DNA from: Micavibrio aeruginosavorus
Lineage (GTDB): Bacteria; Pseudomonadota; Alphaproteobacteria; Micavibrionales; Micavibrionaceae
Direction: 5' to 3'
Assembly: GCA_003241285.1 (NCBI GenBank)
Contig: QFOT01000004.1
Span: 1-37,570, forward strand
Length of the DNA: 37,570 bases
Shown: positions 15,404 through 24,074 of the stretch, piece after piece
How the letters are laid out: every line of letters starts with the position of its first letter
Numbering within the stretch: position 1 is the first letter of the stretch
The notes under the pieces: model-generated
What the model was told of the DNA's origin: nothing
Seen by the model: only the letters and a program-made list of their open reading frames with translations
Databases searched by the model: none
Made by a program: the position numbers and the translations under genes

Positions 15404-16658
15404 CATGGGCTCCGGATACGGAAACACTAATATTCGTATCCTTTATGTTGAGGATGATGAAGGTCTGGCGAGGCTTTTGCAAAAAAGACTGGAACGCGAT
15501 GCTTTTGACGTTCACATATCAGCATCCGGCGAAGAAGCATTAAAACTTCTTGAAACTGAAAACTTCGACACCATACTTTTAGATTATACGCTTCCGGGCA
15601 TGAGCGGTCTTGATGTATTGAAAAAACTGGCTCCTGTTAACGGAGAGCCGCCCGTTATCATGCTGACCGTAGGGGGAAACGAGCATCTTGCTGTTGAGGC
15701 AATACAATCAGGAGCTGAAGATTATATTATAAAAGACATAGGTCAAACTTACCTCGACCTTCTCCCCCACGTTATAAGGGCGGCTATAACAAAGCTGCGT
15801 TTACGCAGGCAAAACGAAGAGCAGCAAGATAAGCTCAAATATTATATTTCAGAGATTGAAAAACGAAATGCCGAACTGGTGCAGGAAGTTCAGGAACGCA
15901 AAGATCTTGAAGTTGAGTTAAGGGAGGCAAAGGATAAAGCGGAAACCGCCAATATCGCTAAGTCGGAATTTCTTGCTAATATGAGTCACGAAATCAGAAC
16001 GCCGATGAATGCCGTTATAGGTCTGGCAAATATTCTGGCACGAAGCGCTCCCCTGACGGACAAACAAAAAGAATTTATTCAGACTTTGCAACTGAGTGCG
16101 GATTCTCTTCTCGACTTGATAAACGACCTTCTTGATATATCAAGAATTGAAGCTTATTCGGTTGAGCTGGAGAAAATACCCTTCGATCTCGGTAAGGTCG
16201 TTTCAGATATTTCATCCATGCTGTCCCTCAAAGCTCATGAAAAAGGCATAGAGTTTAAGATAGCGGGAAATATGGCTGATTTGAAATATATCGGTGATCC
16301 GGTTCGGATCAGACAAATTATTTTAAATTTATGCAGTAATGCGATTAAATTTACTGAAAAAGGAAATGTGACAATCTCAATCGAGAAAGGGCAGGGCGAA
16401 AATCCGGGCCACGATCAGGTTGAAATCCTGATTAGAGACTCTGGAATAGGTATATCGCCCGATAAGAGAGAATCAATTTTCGAAAAATTCGTGCAGGCGG
16501 ATTCAAGCATAAACCGACGGTATGGCGGAACAGGTCTTGGCCTTGCGATTACTAAAACCTTGACAGAGGCAATGAACGGGACAATTGATGTGGAAAGCGA
16601 GCTTGGCAGAGGATCTCTGTTTAAAGTAACGCTGCCTTTAGCCACCATCACACCATAA
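15390..16658 (+). CDS. Soluble REC-HisKA-HATPase histidine kinase
   Basis: A 422-residue cytoplasmic hybrid kinase. An N-terminal receiver (about 15-130) has the acidic pair EDDEG and acceptor Asp65 in LLDYTLPGMSG. A coiled coil (about 140-190) leads to HisKA with His200 in FLANMSHEIRTPMN and a HATPase domain with NLCSNAIKF, RDSGIGI and GGTGLGLAITK. It has no membrane segment, so its kinase is probably controlled through its own receiver. Two starts are possible: GTG at 15390, with AAAGG 6 bases upstream inside the preceding gene, and ATG at 15405. I prefer GTG because of the ribosome site. No output gene follows except the MFS transporter. Confidence 0.9.
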   Translation: MKTSSMGSGYGNTNIRILYVEDDEGLARLLQKRLERDAFDVHISASGEEALKLLETENFDTILLDYTLPGMSGLDVLKKLAPVNGEPPVIMLTVGGNEHLAVEAIQSGAEDYIIKDIGQTYLDLLPHVIRAAITKLRLRRQNEEQQDKLKYYISEIEKRNAELVQEVQERKDLEVELREAKDKAETANIAKSEFLANMSHEIRTPMNAVIGLANILARSAPLTDKQKEFIQTLQLSADSLLDLINDLLDISRIEAYSVELEKIPFDLGKVVSDISSMLSLKAHEKGIEFKIAGNMADLKYIGDPVRIRQIILNLCSNAIKFTEKGNVTISIEKGQGENPGHDQVEILIRDSGIGISPDKRESIFEKFVQADSSINRRYGGTGLGLAITKTLTEAMNGTIDVESELGRGSLFKVTLPLATITP

Positions 16659-16669
16659 ATTATATCTCC

Positions 16670-17914
16670 ATGGCCCTTTCCTTTAAAATTCTACAGAACC
16701 GAAATTTCCGGCTTATTATGATGACGCGAATGTTCGGGGCACTGGCGCTACAGGCTCAGGCAGTGATTGTGGGCTGGCAAATTTATTCCATCACCAAGAA
16801 TCCGCTGATGCTGGGACTTGTTGGACTTACGGAAGCTGTCCCTGCTATTACTTGCGCCCTGTTCGCCGGATATATTGTCGATCATTCGCAGCCAAAAAAA
16901 GTTTATAAATGGTGTCAGGGAATTCAATTCCTGAATACGTGTATCCTTTTGCTTCTGGCTGGAGGCTATATCACTATCGGTTTTAATGTCCTGCCATTTA
17001 TGTTTGCGGGTGTTTTTATATCCGGCTTAGCGCGCAGCTTTTATATGCCGGCTTCGTTCACGCTGTTATCTCAAATCGTAAAAAAATCCGACATGCCGGC
17101 CGCCTCCGCATGGATGAGCAGTAGTTTCCAGGCGGCGGCGATTGGGGGACCTGCGCTGGCTGGTCTTGTATATGCCGGCTTTGGTGCGTCCATCGCCTGG
17201 TTTCTTCCCGCCTTTTTTATGGCGGCCTGCTTTCTTCTTATATTTGCGATCAAAGTCGATCCTATACAGCGAGAAACAGTCAACCGGATGCCAGCCGTTA
17301 AAAGTATCAGGGAAGGCTGGGCATTTATTCTGAACAATCCTGTTCTCCTTTCTGTCATGGCACTGGATATGTTTGCGGTTCTGTTCGGAGGCGCGGTTGC
17401 CATGCTACCGGCATTTGCCGATCAGGTTTTGAAATCAGGTGCCGAGGGGCTTGGTATTTTGCGGGCGGCGCCTGCCATCGGCTCAGTAAGCATGGCGCTG
17501 TTTCTGGCTGTCAGCCCAATGAAAATCATATCGGCAAAAAGATTGCTTCTGGCAGTAACGGGTTTCGGGGCCTGTATGGTTGGGTTTGGCCTTAGCCAGA
17601 CATTTATCGTGGCGGCAATTTTCCTGGCTATGAGCGGCGCTTTTGACAGTGTCAGTATGGTTATCCGGGGAACGCTGATGCAGCTTTTGACGCCTGATAC
17701 CATGCGCGGGCGCGTATCTTCGGTAAACAGCATGTTCATTATTTCCTCAAATGAAATTGGCGCATTCGAATCAGGCCTGGCTGCGAAGATCTTCGGCCTT
17801 GTCCCTTCAATCGTCTTCGGCGGTTTTGGCACGTTAGCCGTTGCCGGAACCACAGCCCTGCTTTCGCCCAAGTTCAGGAAAATGGAAGTCAGGCCTGACG
17901 AGGAAAAAATTTAA
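16670..17914 (+). CDS. MFS transporter, DHA3/EntS-like
   Basis: A 414-residue major facilitator with about 12 predicted helices. The start (FKILQNRNFRLIMMTRMFGALALQAQAVIVGWQIY) and AGYIVDHSQPKKVYKW loop match the DHA3 group that includes the enterobactin exporter EntS. The second half includes MRGRVSSVNSMFIISSNEIGAFESGL, also typical of EntS-like exporters. The substrate is unknown; a siderophore or small lipophilic drug is the usual choice. It starts 11 bases after the hybrid kinase and so may belong to the same transcript. It ends by sharing TTAA (17911-17914) with the convergent diguanylate cyclase gene. Confidence 0.87.
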   Translation: MALSFKILQNRNFRLIMMTRMFGALALQAQAVIVGWQIYSITKNPLMLGLVGLTEAVPAITCALFAGYIVDHSQPKKVYKWCQGIQFLNTCILLLLAGGYITIGFNVLPFMFAGVFISGLARSFYMPASFTLLSQIVKKSDMPAASAWMSSSFQAAAIGGPALAGLVYAGFGASIAWFLPAFFMAACFLLIFAIKVDPIQRETVNRMPAVKSIREGWAFILNNPVLLSVMALDMFAVLFGGAVAMLPAFADQVLKSGAEGLGILRAAPAIGSVSMALFLAVSPMKIISAKRLLLAVTGFGACMVGFGLSQTFIVAAIFLAMSGAFDSVSMVIRGTLMQLLTPDTMRGRVSSVNSMFIISSNEIGAFESGLAAKIFGLVPSIVFGGFGTLAVAGTTALLSPKFRKMEVRPDEEKI

Positions 17915-19575
17915 GCAGCAGGAGTTACGCGGTCGCGTCCGTTTTGTTTTGATTGATACAATGCTATATCTGCGGCTGTAATCAATTCCTGGCCTGCCAT
18001 ACCGTGAGCGGGAAAACTTGAAGCGCCTATCGATACGGTAACCGAGGTAATTTCTTTATTCGAAAAGTTCAATTTCATGGCGCGGGTGACATCACATATT
18101 TTGCCGGCTTTTTGGACTGCCATATCAAGATTTGCCATCGGCATGACAATGACAAATTCCTCCCCGCCGTAACGGCATACTATATCTTCTTTGCGCACGC
18201 TTTTTTGCAGCAGAGAAGCGAATTGTATCAACAAAGCATCGCCTGCATCATGCCCCATCGTGTCGTTGAATTTCTTAAAGTGATCGACATCAAGTACCAG
18301 AACGCTCAAGTCTTCGCCGTTTCTCTGAGCGCGGCTTAATTCACGCTCTAGCGTTGTTTCAAGATAGCGGCGATTATATAATTTAGTAAGGGGGTCGCGT
18401 ATAGACTGGTCGCGCAGTTTGTTCTGCAGATTGAGATTGGCGACCGCCAGAGAAATCTGTTCACTGATGCGGCGGCAGAATGCCACCTTATCTTTGGTCG
18501 CTCTTGTCACGTTATCAACTACCGATACAAACAGGCCGATTGTTTCTCCTTGTGCCTGCATAGGCAGGCAAAGGCTTGCGCCGCTCGGCTCTTCCAGAAA
18601 ATGTTCGCAGCATGGCTCCGTCCCGCCGGGCACAAAATAATGTGCTTTGCCGCGGCGCAGGCCCCAGCATTGTTCGGGGTTGAAACTCGTTGAAATATTA
18701 TCTTTTCCAATCCCCCATCGTGCCAGCGTTTCAATTCTATTGCGGGAGTTTTCAAAAATACCAACGCTGCCATCAGAGTCGGGCAATAATTCGGGCATAT
18801 AGGAATTGATAACTCTTAAGGCCTCATCGATAGTCTGTGAGCTCTGCATATAATCTGATAATTTTCCAAGCATCATTGTTTGCAAATTGGAATCTTCCAT
18901 ATCCTCCAGCGCAGTTTGCAGATTTGATTCCGTTTTCTCTCTTTTTTTGCTCTCTGCGTAGATCATCCAGAAAACGATGATCAGGATTAGAGTACATATA
19001 GCAATTCCACTGGCACCTGTTTTAAGAGTAGTTAATGTTGCCTGGCTGGCTTTATATTTCCTGATCTCAAGTAGATGATTCTCTTCCGCTACCATCTCGG
19101 CAATCAAGGCGCGAATATGGTCCATTTCTTTTTTGCCCGACCCTTCTTTGATCATGGAAAAAGCGGCTGTTTGACCTTGCGTATCATGGGCTGAGATGAT
19201 TTTTTCTGCTATGGCGACGCGAGCGTGTGCTTCCTTCGTCACGCGGGCCAGCCTTCTTTCCTGAATAGAATTATCAGCTACAAGCGCTTTCAGTTTTTTA
19301 AGCTTATCCTCTAATTCCGGCAGGGCTATAGAATAGGGTGTAAGATAATCCTTTTGCTGTGTTATCACATACCCGCGTTGAGATGACTGAATATCTTTTA
19401 GGTCTGATAGAACACCGTTCAAGTTGGCCATGACAGTATAGGTGTGATCGACCCAATCTTTTTCCAGATTCATCTGGCGAAAGTTACGATAATTTGTATA
19501 GGCAATCAGGGCTAAAACAATAAAGGTCAGCAAGAACCAGCTTAGGATACTTTTATGGAATGACAATTCTTTCAT
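17911..19575 (-). CDS. Membrane diguanylate cyclase: CHASE3-GAF-GGDEF
   Basis: A 554-residue protein that makes c-di-GMP. TM1 (about 10-27), periplasmic CHASE3 (about 40-175, with SSQRGYVITQQKDYL), TM2 (about 187-206), a GAF domain (about 240-380, with the PEQCWGLRRGKAHY and PCCEH motif) and a GGDEF domain follow in order. The active site is GGEEF at 470-474, preceded by the product-inhibition I-site RKED (461-464). The metal and substrate residues in LVLDVDHFKKFND are present, so the enzyme should be active and feedback-controlled. The CHASE3 domain resembles that of the kinase at 13539, suggesting that both read related periplasmic cues. Confidence 0.95.
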   Translation of the reverse strand: MKELSFHKSILSWFLLTFIVLALIAYTNYRNFRQMNLEKDWVDHTYTVMANLNGVLSDLKDIQSSQRGYVITQQKDYLTPYSIALPELEDKLKKLKALVADNSIQERRLARVTKEAHARVAIAEKIISAHDTQGQTAAFSMIKEGSGKKEMDHIRALIAEMVAEENHLLEIRKYKASQATLTTLKTGASGIAICTLILIIVFWMIYAESKKREKTESNLQTALEDMEDSNLQTMMLGKLSDYMQSSQTIDEALRVINSYMPELLPDSDGSVGIFENSRNRIETLARWGIGKDNISTSFNPEQCWGLRRGKAHYFVPGGTEPCCEHFLEEPSGASLCLPMQAQGETIGLFVSVVDNVTRATKDKVAFCRRISEQISLAVANLNLQNKLRDQSIRDPLTKLYNRRYLETTLERELSRAQRNGEDLSVLVLDVDHFKKFNDTMGHDAGDALLIQFASLLQKSVRKEDIVCRYGGEEFVIVMPMANLDMAVQKAGKICDVTRAMKLNFSNKEITSVTVSIGASSFPAHGMAGQELITAADIALYQSKQNGRDRVTPAA

Positions 19576-19616
19576 AAATCAACCATACCAGAGATAGGTA
19601 AATTTTCTATTGGAAA

Positions 19617-21596
19617 CTATTTATTTGCTTCGCGGATAAGGGCGCGACAATTGGCATTCTGCACGTCCCCGGCTTCAATAAATGGGATGATGGCAGCGAA
19701 TGGCGTTAACAAAGTTCCAAGGATGGCCGCTGCCGCTCCCCTGGCTCCGGCACGCGTCGGGTCAATGCCAACGGATGGTTTTTTAAGTTCGCCAGATACT
19801 ATAATTGGCGTTTGGGCCGATAAGATACTTACATCTTTCGGCTTTGAGTCCAGCTTTGCATTAATTAACTCGCGTTTCATATCAATGCCGACATTGCCAA
19901 GAAGGAGAGAATCCTCGGTATCAAGAACAAATATTTTTGATTTTAGAATGCCGTTTCTGACATCAAAATCCATCACGCCGCAGCGAATAGGGGTTGCTTT
20001 ATCCTCACCCATGAAAAGGGGCAAGGCTTGCCCGATATCCAAATCCGATGCCTCGATTAAGAGAAGGCTCATCGTGCCTCCGGACATGATAATAGAAAGA
20101 CTACCATTGCTCGTTGCAAGGACATCCGCCAATGATGCGCCTGTCCCGGCCAGGTTTACTTTGCCGCCGAAATAACCTTTAGTTGTATCTTTGAAACGCG
20201 TATTGCCGAAAAATTGCTTTAAGCTCAATTTACGCAAGTTCAAATCCATTTTCATCGGCGGCACATCATGCTGGCCATTGATTTCAACAGAACCATCGAC
20301 AGTGCCGTCTGCCAGAACGATATTCAACGGATTAAGCTTTAAAATACTATTCTGGAGATCGAAGCGAACATCAAGGCCCTTAAAAGGCAAGCCAGGAGCT
20401 TCAATTTTTTTGGCTTTTAATGTCACATCTAGATCAGCTGCACGGAGGCGTTTTACTTCCAAGGGAACATCAGGAATTAATTTTTTGCCGGCTTTCTTTC
20501 TGGCGGCTTCAGTTTTTTGCTCGGGAGCTGCGTTTTCGCCACTGGGCGATAGACCGATGAACCCGCCAAGATCGCGGCTATCAAGCAGGTTTGATACAAG
20601 TTCAGCTTTTAAGAAGCCACGCTCGCCGCTAGTATCATAAGAAAGATTACCCGATAAATCGCTGCCGCCCACCTTGCCGGTGAATTCTTTATAAGACCAG
20701 ACGTCATTATCCTTTGTTAGTTGACCTTTAAGCACATAAGGCGGTGTCGGTGGCAGGGGAATAGCTGTCAGATAGAAAATATCAGCCAAATTATGACCCT
20801 TGATTTCGAGCGAAGCGTCAACACCAGTCATTTTAACAGGGTCTTTGAAAACGCCATTGACTGTTACTTCTGTCGGACCCATTACCAGTTTTAAATTTAA
20901 AGGAAAATCCATGGAAGAATCGCGCAAGGTATCGATAGAGCCGCCCGTGGCATCAAGAACAAATTTTTGCTTTTGCAAAAGACCGTCACCCGTAATTTTA
21001 AAACCAGCGCCGCCTTTTCCCTTGTCACCACCGCTACCGCTGACAGTTTCAAGCTCCAAGTCCAGGTTAAGATTCTTGACGCCGTCACGGTAAATTAGTC
21101 TACCGTCATTAATAGTTATATTGCCGATTACAGGAAAATTCTTGCGGCTATCGGGCAGAGCGGCTTCGCTGGCGAGATTTGCATTGGACAGGGCCGGGAA
21201 TTCCCAGTTTGTATCACCGGGTGATTTCTTTTCTAAAATGATATTCGGCTTATTGATTTTAATGTCACCAAATTCAAGACGACCCAGAAGAAGCTTTGCT
21301 GGCTTGAAATCAAAATCAACAGATTCGATGGTGACCATTTCAGGCTCTGTATAGCCTTCGGCATTACCAAGACGGATTTTTTCGGCATGTACGCGCGTTT
21401 TGTTCCAGTCCCAGTTAATGTCGAGCTTGCCATCAATAGCAAATTCACGCCCGATTTTTCCGCCTGCTTTATGGTTTGTGAAAGAGCGAATAATAGGTTC
21501 GGAGAAAAAAACCAGAATAAAGATGCATAAAAATAAAAGCCCTAAGACGGCGCTAATGGCTGTCAAAATTCTATGTTGTCTGAATTGAAAAGCCAT
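19617..21596 (-). CDS. AsmA-family protein
   Basis: A 659-residue AsmA/YhjG-type protein. One N-terminal TM (about 9-31) anchors it in the inner membrane with the rest in the periplasm. The N-terminal chorein-like region (NWDWNKTRVHAEKIRLGNAEGY, FDFKPAKLLLGRLEFGDIKINKPNI) and C-terminal AsmA domain (GTGASLADVLATSNGSLSIIMSGGTMS, ... SGELKKPSVGIDPTR) are clear. Such proteins are elongated beta structures proposed to move phospholipids between membranes. The C-terminal Cys in NANCRALIREANK is family-typical. It is separated from its neighbours by about 40-50 bases on each side. Confidence 0.92.
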   Translation of the reverse strand: MAFQFRQHRILTAISAVLGLLFLCIFILVFFSEPIIRSFTNHKAGGKIGREFAIDGKLDINWDWNKTRVHAEKIRLGNAEGYTEPEMVTIESVDFDFKPAKLLLGRLEFGDIKINKPNIILEKKSPGDTNWEFPALSNANLASEAALPDSRKNFPVIGNITINDGRLIYRDGVKNLNLDLELETVSGSGGDKGKGGAGFKITGDGLLQKQKFVLDATGGSIDTLRDSSMDFPLNLKLVMGPTEVTVNGVFKDPVKMTGVDASLEIKGHNLADIFYLTAIPLPPTPPYVLKGQLTKDNDVWSYKEFTGKVGGSDLSGNLSYDTSGERGFLKAELVSNLLDSRDLGGFIGLSPSGENAAPEQKTEAARKKAGKKLIPDVPLEVKRLRAADLDVTLKAKKIEAPGLPFKGLDVRFDLQNSILKLNPLNIVLADGTVDGSVEINGQHDVPPMKMDLNLRKLSLKQFFGNTRFKDTTKGYFGGKVNLAGTGASLADVLATSNGSLSIIMSGGTMSLLLIEASDLDIGQALPLFMGEDKATPIRCGVMDFDVRNGILKSKIFVLDTEDSLLLGNVGIDMKRELINAKLDSKPKDVSILSAQTPIIVSGELKKPSVGIDPTRAGARGAAAAILGTLLTPFAAIIPFIEAGDVQNANCRALIREANK

Positions 21597-21644
21597 AAAA
21601 ATATACCGTTTAAAATTTGCCTAAAGAAGGCAAACGCTTTCCGG

Positions 21645-22343
21645 CTATATTAAGTTCCTTTGGGCAGGCAAGGTTTTGACAGGACGTATTTTTGAAAATT
21701 TATCTGCAGTATGTGTCGGTTCCGGCAATTTATATTTTCTAACGCAATTTAAAACCATTTGCACAGCAGTTTCATGATCGATTTTGTGGCCGGGAGAGAT
21801 GAATAAAGGATTGATGTTATCCTTGGTTCGCAAGACAGTACCGATAATCTCTTTTTTATGGATGAGCGGGCTTTGATTTCCTTTCAGAGATCCGGGCATA
21901 TCATATCTCCCGCAAAGGAGAGATTTGCCTACGCCGATGGCAGGGATATCAAGACATAGGCCCAGATGCGTAGCGATGCCCATGCGGCGCGGATGGGCGA
22001 TACCCATGCCATCTACCATAAGCAGGTCCGGTTTAATTGAGGTAACTTTAAAAGCTTCGAGAATAACTGGAATTTCTCTGAAAGAAAGAAGTCCCGGCAC
22101 ATAAGGAAATATCGTGGGTAAATGTGCCATGGCCGATTCAAGCAAATCAAGTTCAGGATAAGAAAAAGCACACAGGACAGCACGGCTCATATTGGTCTGC
22201 AGATCGTAACTGCAATCGACGCCGCAGATTATTTTTACATCCTTGAAATCGTTATGCAGAGAAACATGCTCACGAAGCTTATTCTGGAGAGCCATGGCGT
22301 CTTCCGGAGTATCAGCCCATTCTATATTTCCAAGAATTCTCAT
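21645..22343 (-). CDS. nfi: Endonuclease V (deoxyinosine 3' endonuclease)
   Basis: A 232-residue repair nuclease cutting one nucleotide 3' of deoxyinosine. Catalytic Asp43 is in GVDCSY, the wedge Tyr81 in PYVPGLLSFRE with Glu90, and Asp111 and His117 in DGMGIAHPRRMG. GVGKSLLCG and SPGHKIDHETAVQMVL with KLPEPTHTAD complete the signature. Length is normal. The start overlaps the stop of the EEP-family gene by ATGA (22340-22343), so both are translated from one message. Confidence 0.95.
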   Translation of the reverse strand: MRILGNIEWADTPEDAMALQNKLREHVSLHNDFKDVKIICGVDCSYDLQTNMSRAVLCAFSYPELDLLESAMAHLPTIFPYVPGLLSFREIPVILEAFKVTSIKPDLLMVDGMGIAHPRRMGIATHLGLCLDIPAIGVGKSLLCGRYDMPGSLKGNQSPLIHKKEIIGTVLRTKDNINPLFISPGHKIDHETAVQMVLNCVRKYKLPEPTHTADKFSKIRPVKTLPAQRNLI

Positions 22344-23086
22344 CTAATCTCTAAAAACAAAGCTGCATGATCAGAATAAGGCTGTGGGATGATTCTTAAA
22401 TCTATGCGAGGGGCGATGGTATCCGTAGCAAGGCAAAGATCAAGAATATGCTGGCGCCTATGAAAACGGAAAGTATGCTCGCCATCGCGGTTCATCAATT
22501 TTAGATTGGCGTTGTTCAGTAATTCCGCAATCTCGGAAAACCCTTGAAAAATATTGAAATCCGCCAGCAGGATCGAGGGGCGGCCATCGTTTCTGATGAT
22601 GTGACCGATCTCATTGAATTGCTCGATGCGGACATGGCTTTGCAGGGAAAAATGAGCAAAATAGACCATGATGCCCTCAGGCAGCATCATACGGTATATC
22701 AGGCGCTTGCGGCCGGACTTAAAATATAATTTTTCAAAAGGCAGGTCATGTTTGGCCAGAAAGCCATTGCATTTGCTTTTATGAAACGGCAGGCGGGAGA
22801 GAAAATGATCTTCGCCGTATTTATTGGTGATGTCGGAAAAGCGATAAGATTCATCACGCAAAGCTTCCATCTGGTTGAGATAGGAAGAATGAAAAGCGCC
22901 TTTGTCAATTTCAACAAAGCAGCAGAGATCCGGCTGCTCGGCATTCATGACTTCTTTTAATTGCGACAAAGCTAATTGCTGGGGCGGTACTGTACAATAG
23001 AGATGGCGTCCTGCTCTTGAGACATGGTGCCAGAGCGACCCGTCAATACCGCGCGCATAACCCAGATTACTGAATAGAATCTTCAT
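22340..23086 (-). CDS. Endonuclease/exonuclease/phosphatase (EEP) family protein
   Basis: A 248-residue protein of the DNase I-like EEP fold. The elements are the first-strand Asn in LFSNLGYARG, the metal Glu in LCCFVEIDKG, the FAHFSLQSH segment with the general-base His, the LLADFNIFQG (D-x-N) motif, and the terminal SDHAALFLEI. No signal peptide is evident. The substrate could be DNA, a phospholipid or another phosphoester. Coupling to endonuclease V by a 4-base overlap suggests a DNA-related role, though this is only contextual. Confidence 0.87.
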   Translation of the reverse strand: MKILFSNLGYARGIDGSLWHHVSRAGRHLYCTVPPQQLALSQLKEVMNAEQPDLCCFVEIDKGAFHSSYLNQMEALRDESYRFSDITNKYGEDHFLSRLPFHKSKCNGFLAKHDLPFEKLYFKSGRKRLIYRMMLPEGIMVYFAHFSLQSHVRIEQFNEIGHIIRNDGRPSILLADFNIFQGFSEIAELLNNANLKLMNRDGEHTFRFHRRQHILDLCLATDTIAPRIDLRIIPQPYSDHAALFLEIR

Positions 23087-23114
23087 CTTTATCCTTTAAA
23101 GATATTATATAGAA

Positions 23115-24074
23115 TTATTCTTTATCCTGAACAGGATAAGCCGCATCGCCCCAGTCTATTTTCCGAAGCAGCTTATAATCGCTATCGCGTCTGGATAGTT
23201 GAAGTATCTCAAACTGGCCCCTGTCCTGACAGGTTTCAAGCGTCACGACTTTCTGGCCATGCGGCTGACCAAGGGCACGTAAGCGAGGCTTAGGTGTTTT
23301 GTGACGGGTTACAATAAGATAGGAAAACTTTTCGTCTTCATAGGAAAGCCTCGCGTCAGGCTTGGTTTGAAGATGAAGCCGGCTGCGATCGACCCGGACT
23401 GAAAAATGGCACCATTTATCCGTATCTCTTAGCGGGCATGTGCTTTCATGCGGGCATGGCGCGGCGATATTTGCGCCGATCGAAGTAAAGTAATCGCGTG
23501 CTCTTAGGATGGTTGAATAGCCAAGGGGGGTGCCGGGTTCAATAATCACCAGTGCGCTTTCTGCAGCTGCCCAGATATTTTGCAGTATATCTTCTAGATC
23601 GCTGTCGATTTCATTTAATACATAAGAAGATAGAACAAGATCATATCTTTTTTCGATTGAAATATTTTGCAGTCTGGCGTTCTGCCAATCTCCTCCTTCA
23701 AACAGTTTTTGTCCGATTTCACTTAAGTGGGGATTTGGTTCAAAAAGAGTAGCAGAGCAATCCGGCCAGATATTTTGTGCAGCTAAAGCAGCGGTTCCCG
23801 GGCCTGCTCCCAGATCGAGAATAGAATTTATCTTAATTTCAGGGTCGATTTCCAGATAGGCTTGCAATGCTTTCGTTACCGCGCACCACGTGGCGGGCAG
23901 GCGTGTAGCCACGTAGGCTTTTGCTTCGTCCATTGACGATATTTGTAAACTCGGCGCACTGCTTTCACGGCGGTATTTAAGTGAAACATTTTGTGCGGCA
24001 GATGATAGAAATTTTTTATTTTCAGATGATAACAGCGCATCGATGCGGGCGCGAAGATTAGCGGGCAGTTGCAT
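23115..24074 (-). CDS. Rsm22-type methyltransferase with Fe-S motif
   Basis: A 319-residue protein of the Rsm22/METTL17 family, linked to small-subunit ribosome assembly in mitochondria and bacteria. The SAM-binding motif is ILDLGAGPGTAALAA (about 85-99), with FEPN and LVLSSYVLNEI following. The signature CPHESTCPLRDTDKWCHFSVR supplies Cys207, Cys213 and Cys222, and Cys282 in LETCQDRG completes a four-cysteine set like the [4Fe-4S] site described for METTL17. The tail IVTRHKTPKPRLRALGQP is typical. The start overlaps the MATE gene by 17 bases. Confidence 0.9.
   Translation of the reverse strand: MQLPANLRARIDALLSSENKKFLSSAAQNVSLKYRRESSAPSLQISSMDEAKAYVATRLPATWCAVTKALQAYLEIDPEIKINSILDLGAGPGTAALAAQNIWPDCSATLFEPNPHLSEIGQKLFEGGDWQNARLQNISIEKRYDLVLSSYVLNEIDSDLEDILQNIWAAAESALVIIEPGTPLGYSTILRARDYFTSIGANIAAPCPHESTCPLRDTDKWCHFSVRVDRSRLHLQTKPDARLSYEDEKFSYLIVTRHKTPKPRLRALGQPHGQKVVTLETCQDRGQFEILQLSRRDSDYKLLRKIDWGDAAYPVQDKE

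Noticed and set aside
19651..21354. Several long plus-strand frames opposite the AsmA gene
   Set aside because: They are Ser/Pro/Arg-rich antisense shadows of a strongly supported coding region.
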